From positions 62,001 to 126,000 of the forward strand of contig JBAJFE010000038.1 in NCBI GenBank assembly GCA_037903355.1: a stretch of DNA of 64,000 nt, written 5' to 3'. The stretch's first letter is position 1, and each line of letters begins with the position of its first letter. The stretch is from Trichuris trichiura. Taxonomy: Eukaryota; Nematoda; Enoplea; Trichinellida; Trichuridae. Made by a program: the position numbers and the translations under genes. The notes below the pieces were generated by a model. It was not told the origin of the DNA and ran no database searches. It saw nothing but the letters and a program-made list of their open reading frames with translations. This document shows positions 63,191 through 64,000 of the stretch, in pieces.

Positions 63191-63990
63191 GTGTTATTCT
63201 TGATGAAGCATAGCTCTTTTCTAGTCAGGGGTCTTATGATAATCATCATCATAAGTTATGATGTCAAGGAGCTACTTTCTCATACTCTCGAAGTTTTATT
63301 CGATTTACCGGGCAACGATGAAACTCTAGTTGAAAGAACGAAATTGAGCCTTTACCTGATTACAGAACTGACGTTTTTTCTGTACTTAGGAAGAAAACTA
63401 AATTTTACACGCAAGTCAATCGCGCTCCTACGGGGTAGTGCGTTGCTTCCGGCTTTTGCAGACATTTTTACGGAAAGCCTAGAGCGCGAAGCCTTTTGAA
63501 TAGTGGACGCGGCAATTGCTCCACGTCTTTTTAAGCCCTATGTTGATGAAATCTTTGCAATTATGAAAAAGGGTATAGAAGCCCATTTTCGAACCTTCTT
63601 AAACAGTATTTCCTCTAACCACGTAGTTTTTACCTTGGAGACTGAGCTCAATAATGAACTGCCATTTCTCGACGTCTTATCTATGAAGACTGGTGACGGA
63701 CTAAAAACTAAAGTTTTATTGAAAATCAACGCATACCAGTCAATATCTACGTTTTTGTTCTCATCACCCACGATCCGTACTACATCGCATACATTGCGGC
63801 ACGGTCAGTCGAGCGCTCAGATTATGTGACCCCGAATTTCTCCACTTCGAACTAAACTACAGTCATAAAGTTTTTTCAAGAAACGGTTATGCTCAATTAT
63901 CCATAGATCAGGTCGTTCAGTCTAGATTTCGACGAGCTGACGCACCTATCTCACATGACGAAAATGTTCCTCTTCTTATTCTCGCTTAAT
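63191..63990 (+). pseudogene. Broken Penelope-like reverse transcriptase, runs to window edge
   Basis: The frame at 63191-63499 reads SYDVKELLSHTLEVLFDLPG and then GSALLPAFADIFTESLE. These correspond to the Penelope RT motifs S.DV..L......, G.PLSP..A...ME..E. After an in-frame TGA the same frame continues with PYVDEIFAIMKKG (the YVDD catalytic box, second Asp changed to Glu) and then ELPFLDVLSMKTGDG. A frameshift leads to ELNYSHKVFSRNGYA near 63850. The PFLD box and ending are typical of Penelope-like elements. The stop, frameshifts and altered active site make it non-functional. Any GIY-YIG endonuclease domain would lie beyond the window. Confidence 0.75.
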
Positions 63991-64000
63991 TTGTGGGATT

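Overview
This is a window of animal nuclear DNA, most likely from a nematode and possibly from the Trichuris/Trichinella side of the phylum. Introns are mostly 44-62 bp with GT...AG ends. The genes are metazoan: an NK-2 homeobox gene, Polo-like kinase, FoxN1/4, synapsin, KIDINS220, TDP2, UCH-L and ribosomal protein L23/uL14. Spacers are AT-rich and carry trinucleotide microsatellites, foldback repeats and decayed mariner and Penelope-like elements. The species assignment is inference; the gene identities rest on translated motifs.

Layout. 1-27.9 kb is gene-poor. It holds an NK-2 homeobox gene (+, 4.1-5.9 kb) and an intronless peptide GPCR (-, 15.4-16.6 kb), with otherwise non-coding DNA, hairpin repeats and a decayed mariner fragment near 24.4 kb. 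27.9-31.6 kb holds plk-1 (+, 12 exons) and, convergent to it, an unrecognised four-transmembrane protein gene (-). 31.6-42.0 kb is a repeat-rich gap. It contains a mariner pseudogene, an orphan two-exon coding fragment, tandem duplications, nested foldbacks and an (AAT)n tract. 42.0-60.3 kb is gene-dense: foxn1/4, rpl-23 and tdp2 in a row on +, synapsin on -, UCH-L on +, and the 3' part of KIDINS220 on -. 60.3-64 kb holds foldback repeats and a broken Penelope-like reverse transcriptase that runs to the window edge.

How the genes relate. They do not form one pathway. Several are neuronal or developmental: NK-2 and FoxN1/4 transcription factors, a neuropeptide-type GPCR, synapsin on synaptic vesicles, and the KIDINS220 neurotrophin/ephrin scaffold. 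The rest are housekeeping: the mitotic kinase PLK1, ribosomal protein uL14, TDP2 for topoisomerase-2 adduct repair, and a ubiquitin C-terminal hydrolase. Three convergent pairs sit 105-230 bp apart: plk-1/4TM, tdp2/synapsin and UCH-L/KIDINS220.

Most interesting points. (1) A 40-bp tandem duplication at the start of the first polo-box exon of plk-1 breaks the ancestral frame, and can be bypassed only by a new splice acceptor. (2) KIDINS220 has Ala where the Walker A Ser/Thr should be. (3) A foldback repeat family of about 120 nt occurs at least ten times in the window, once with practically identical 77-nt arms. (4) TDP2 and KIDINS220 each contain an intron-shaped segment inside an open reading frame. 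Exon boundaries were deduced by eye from GT/AG sites and family alignment recalled from memory; no search was run.
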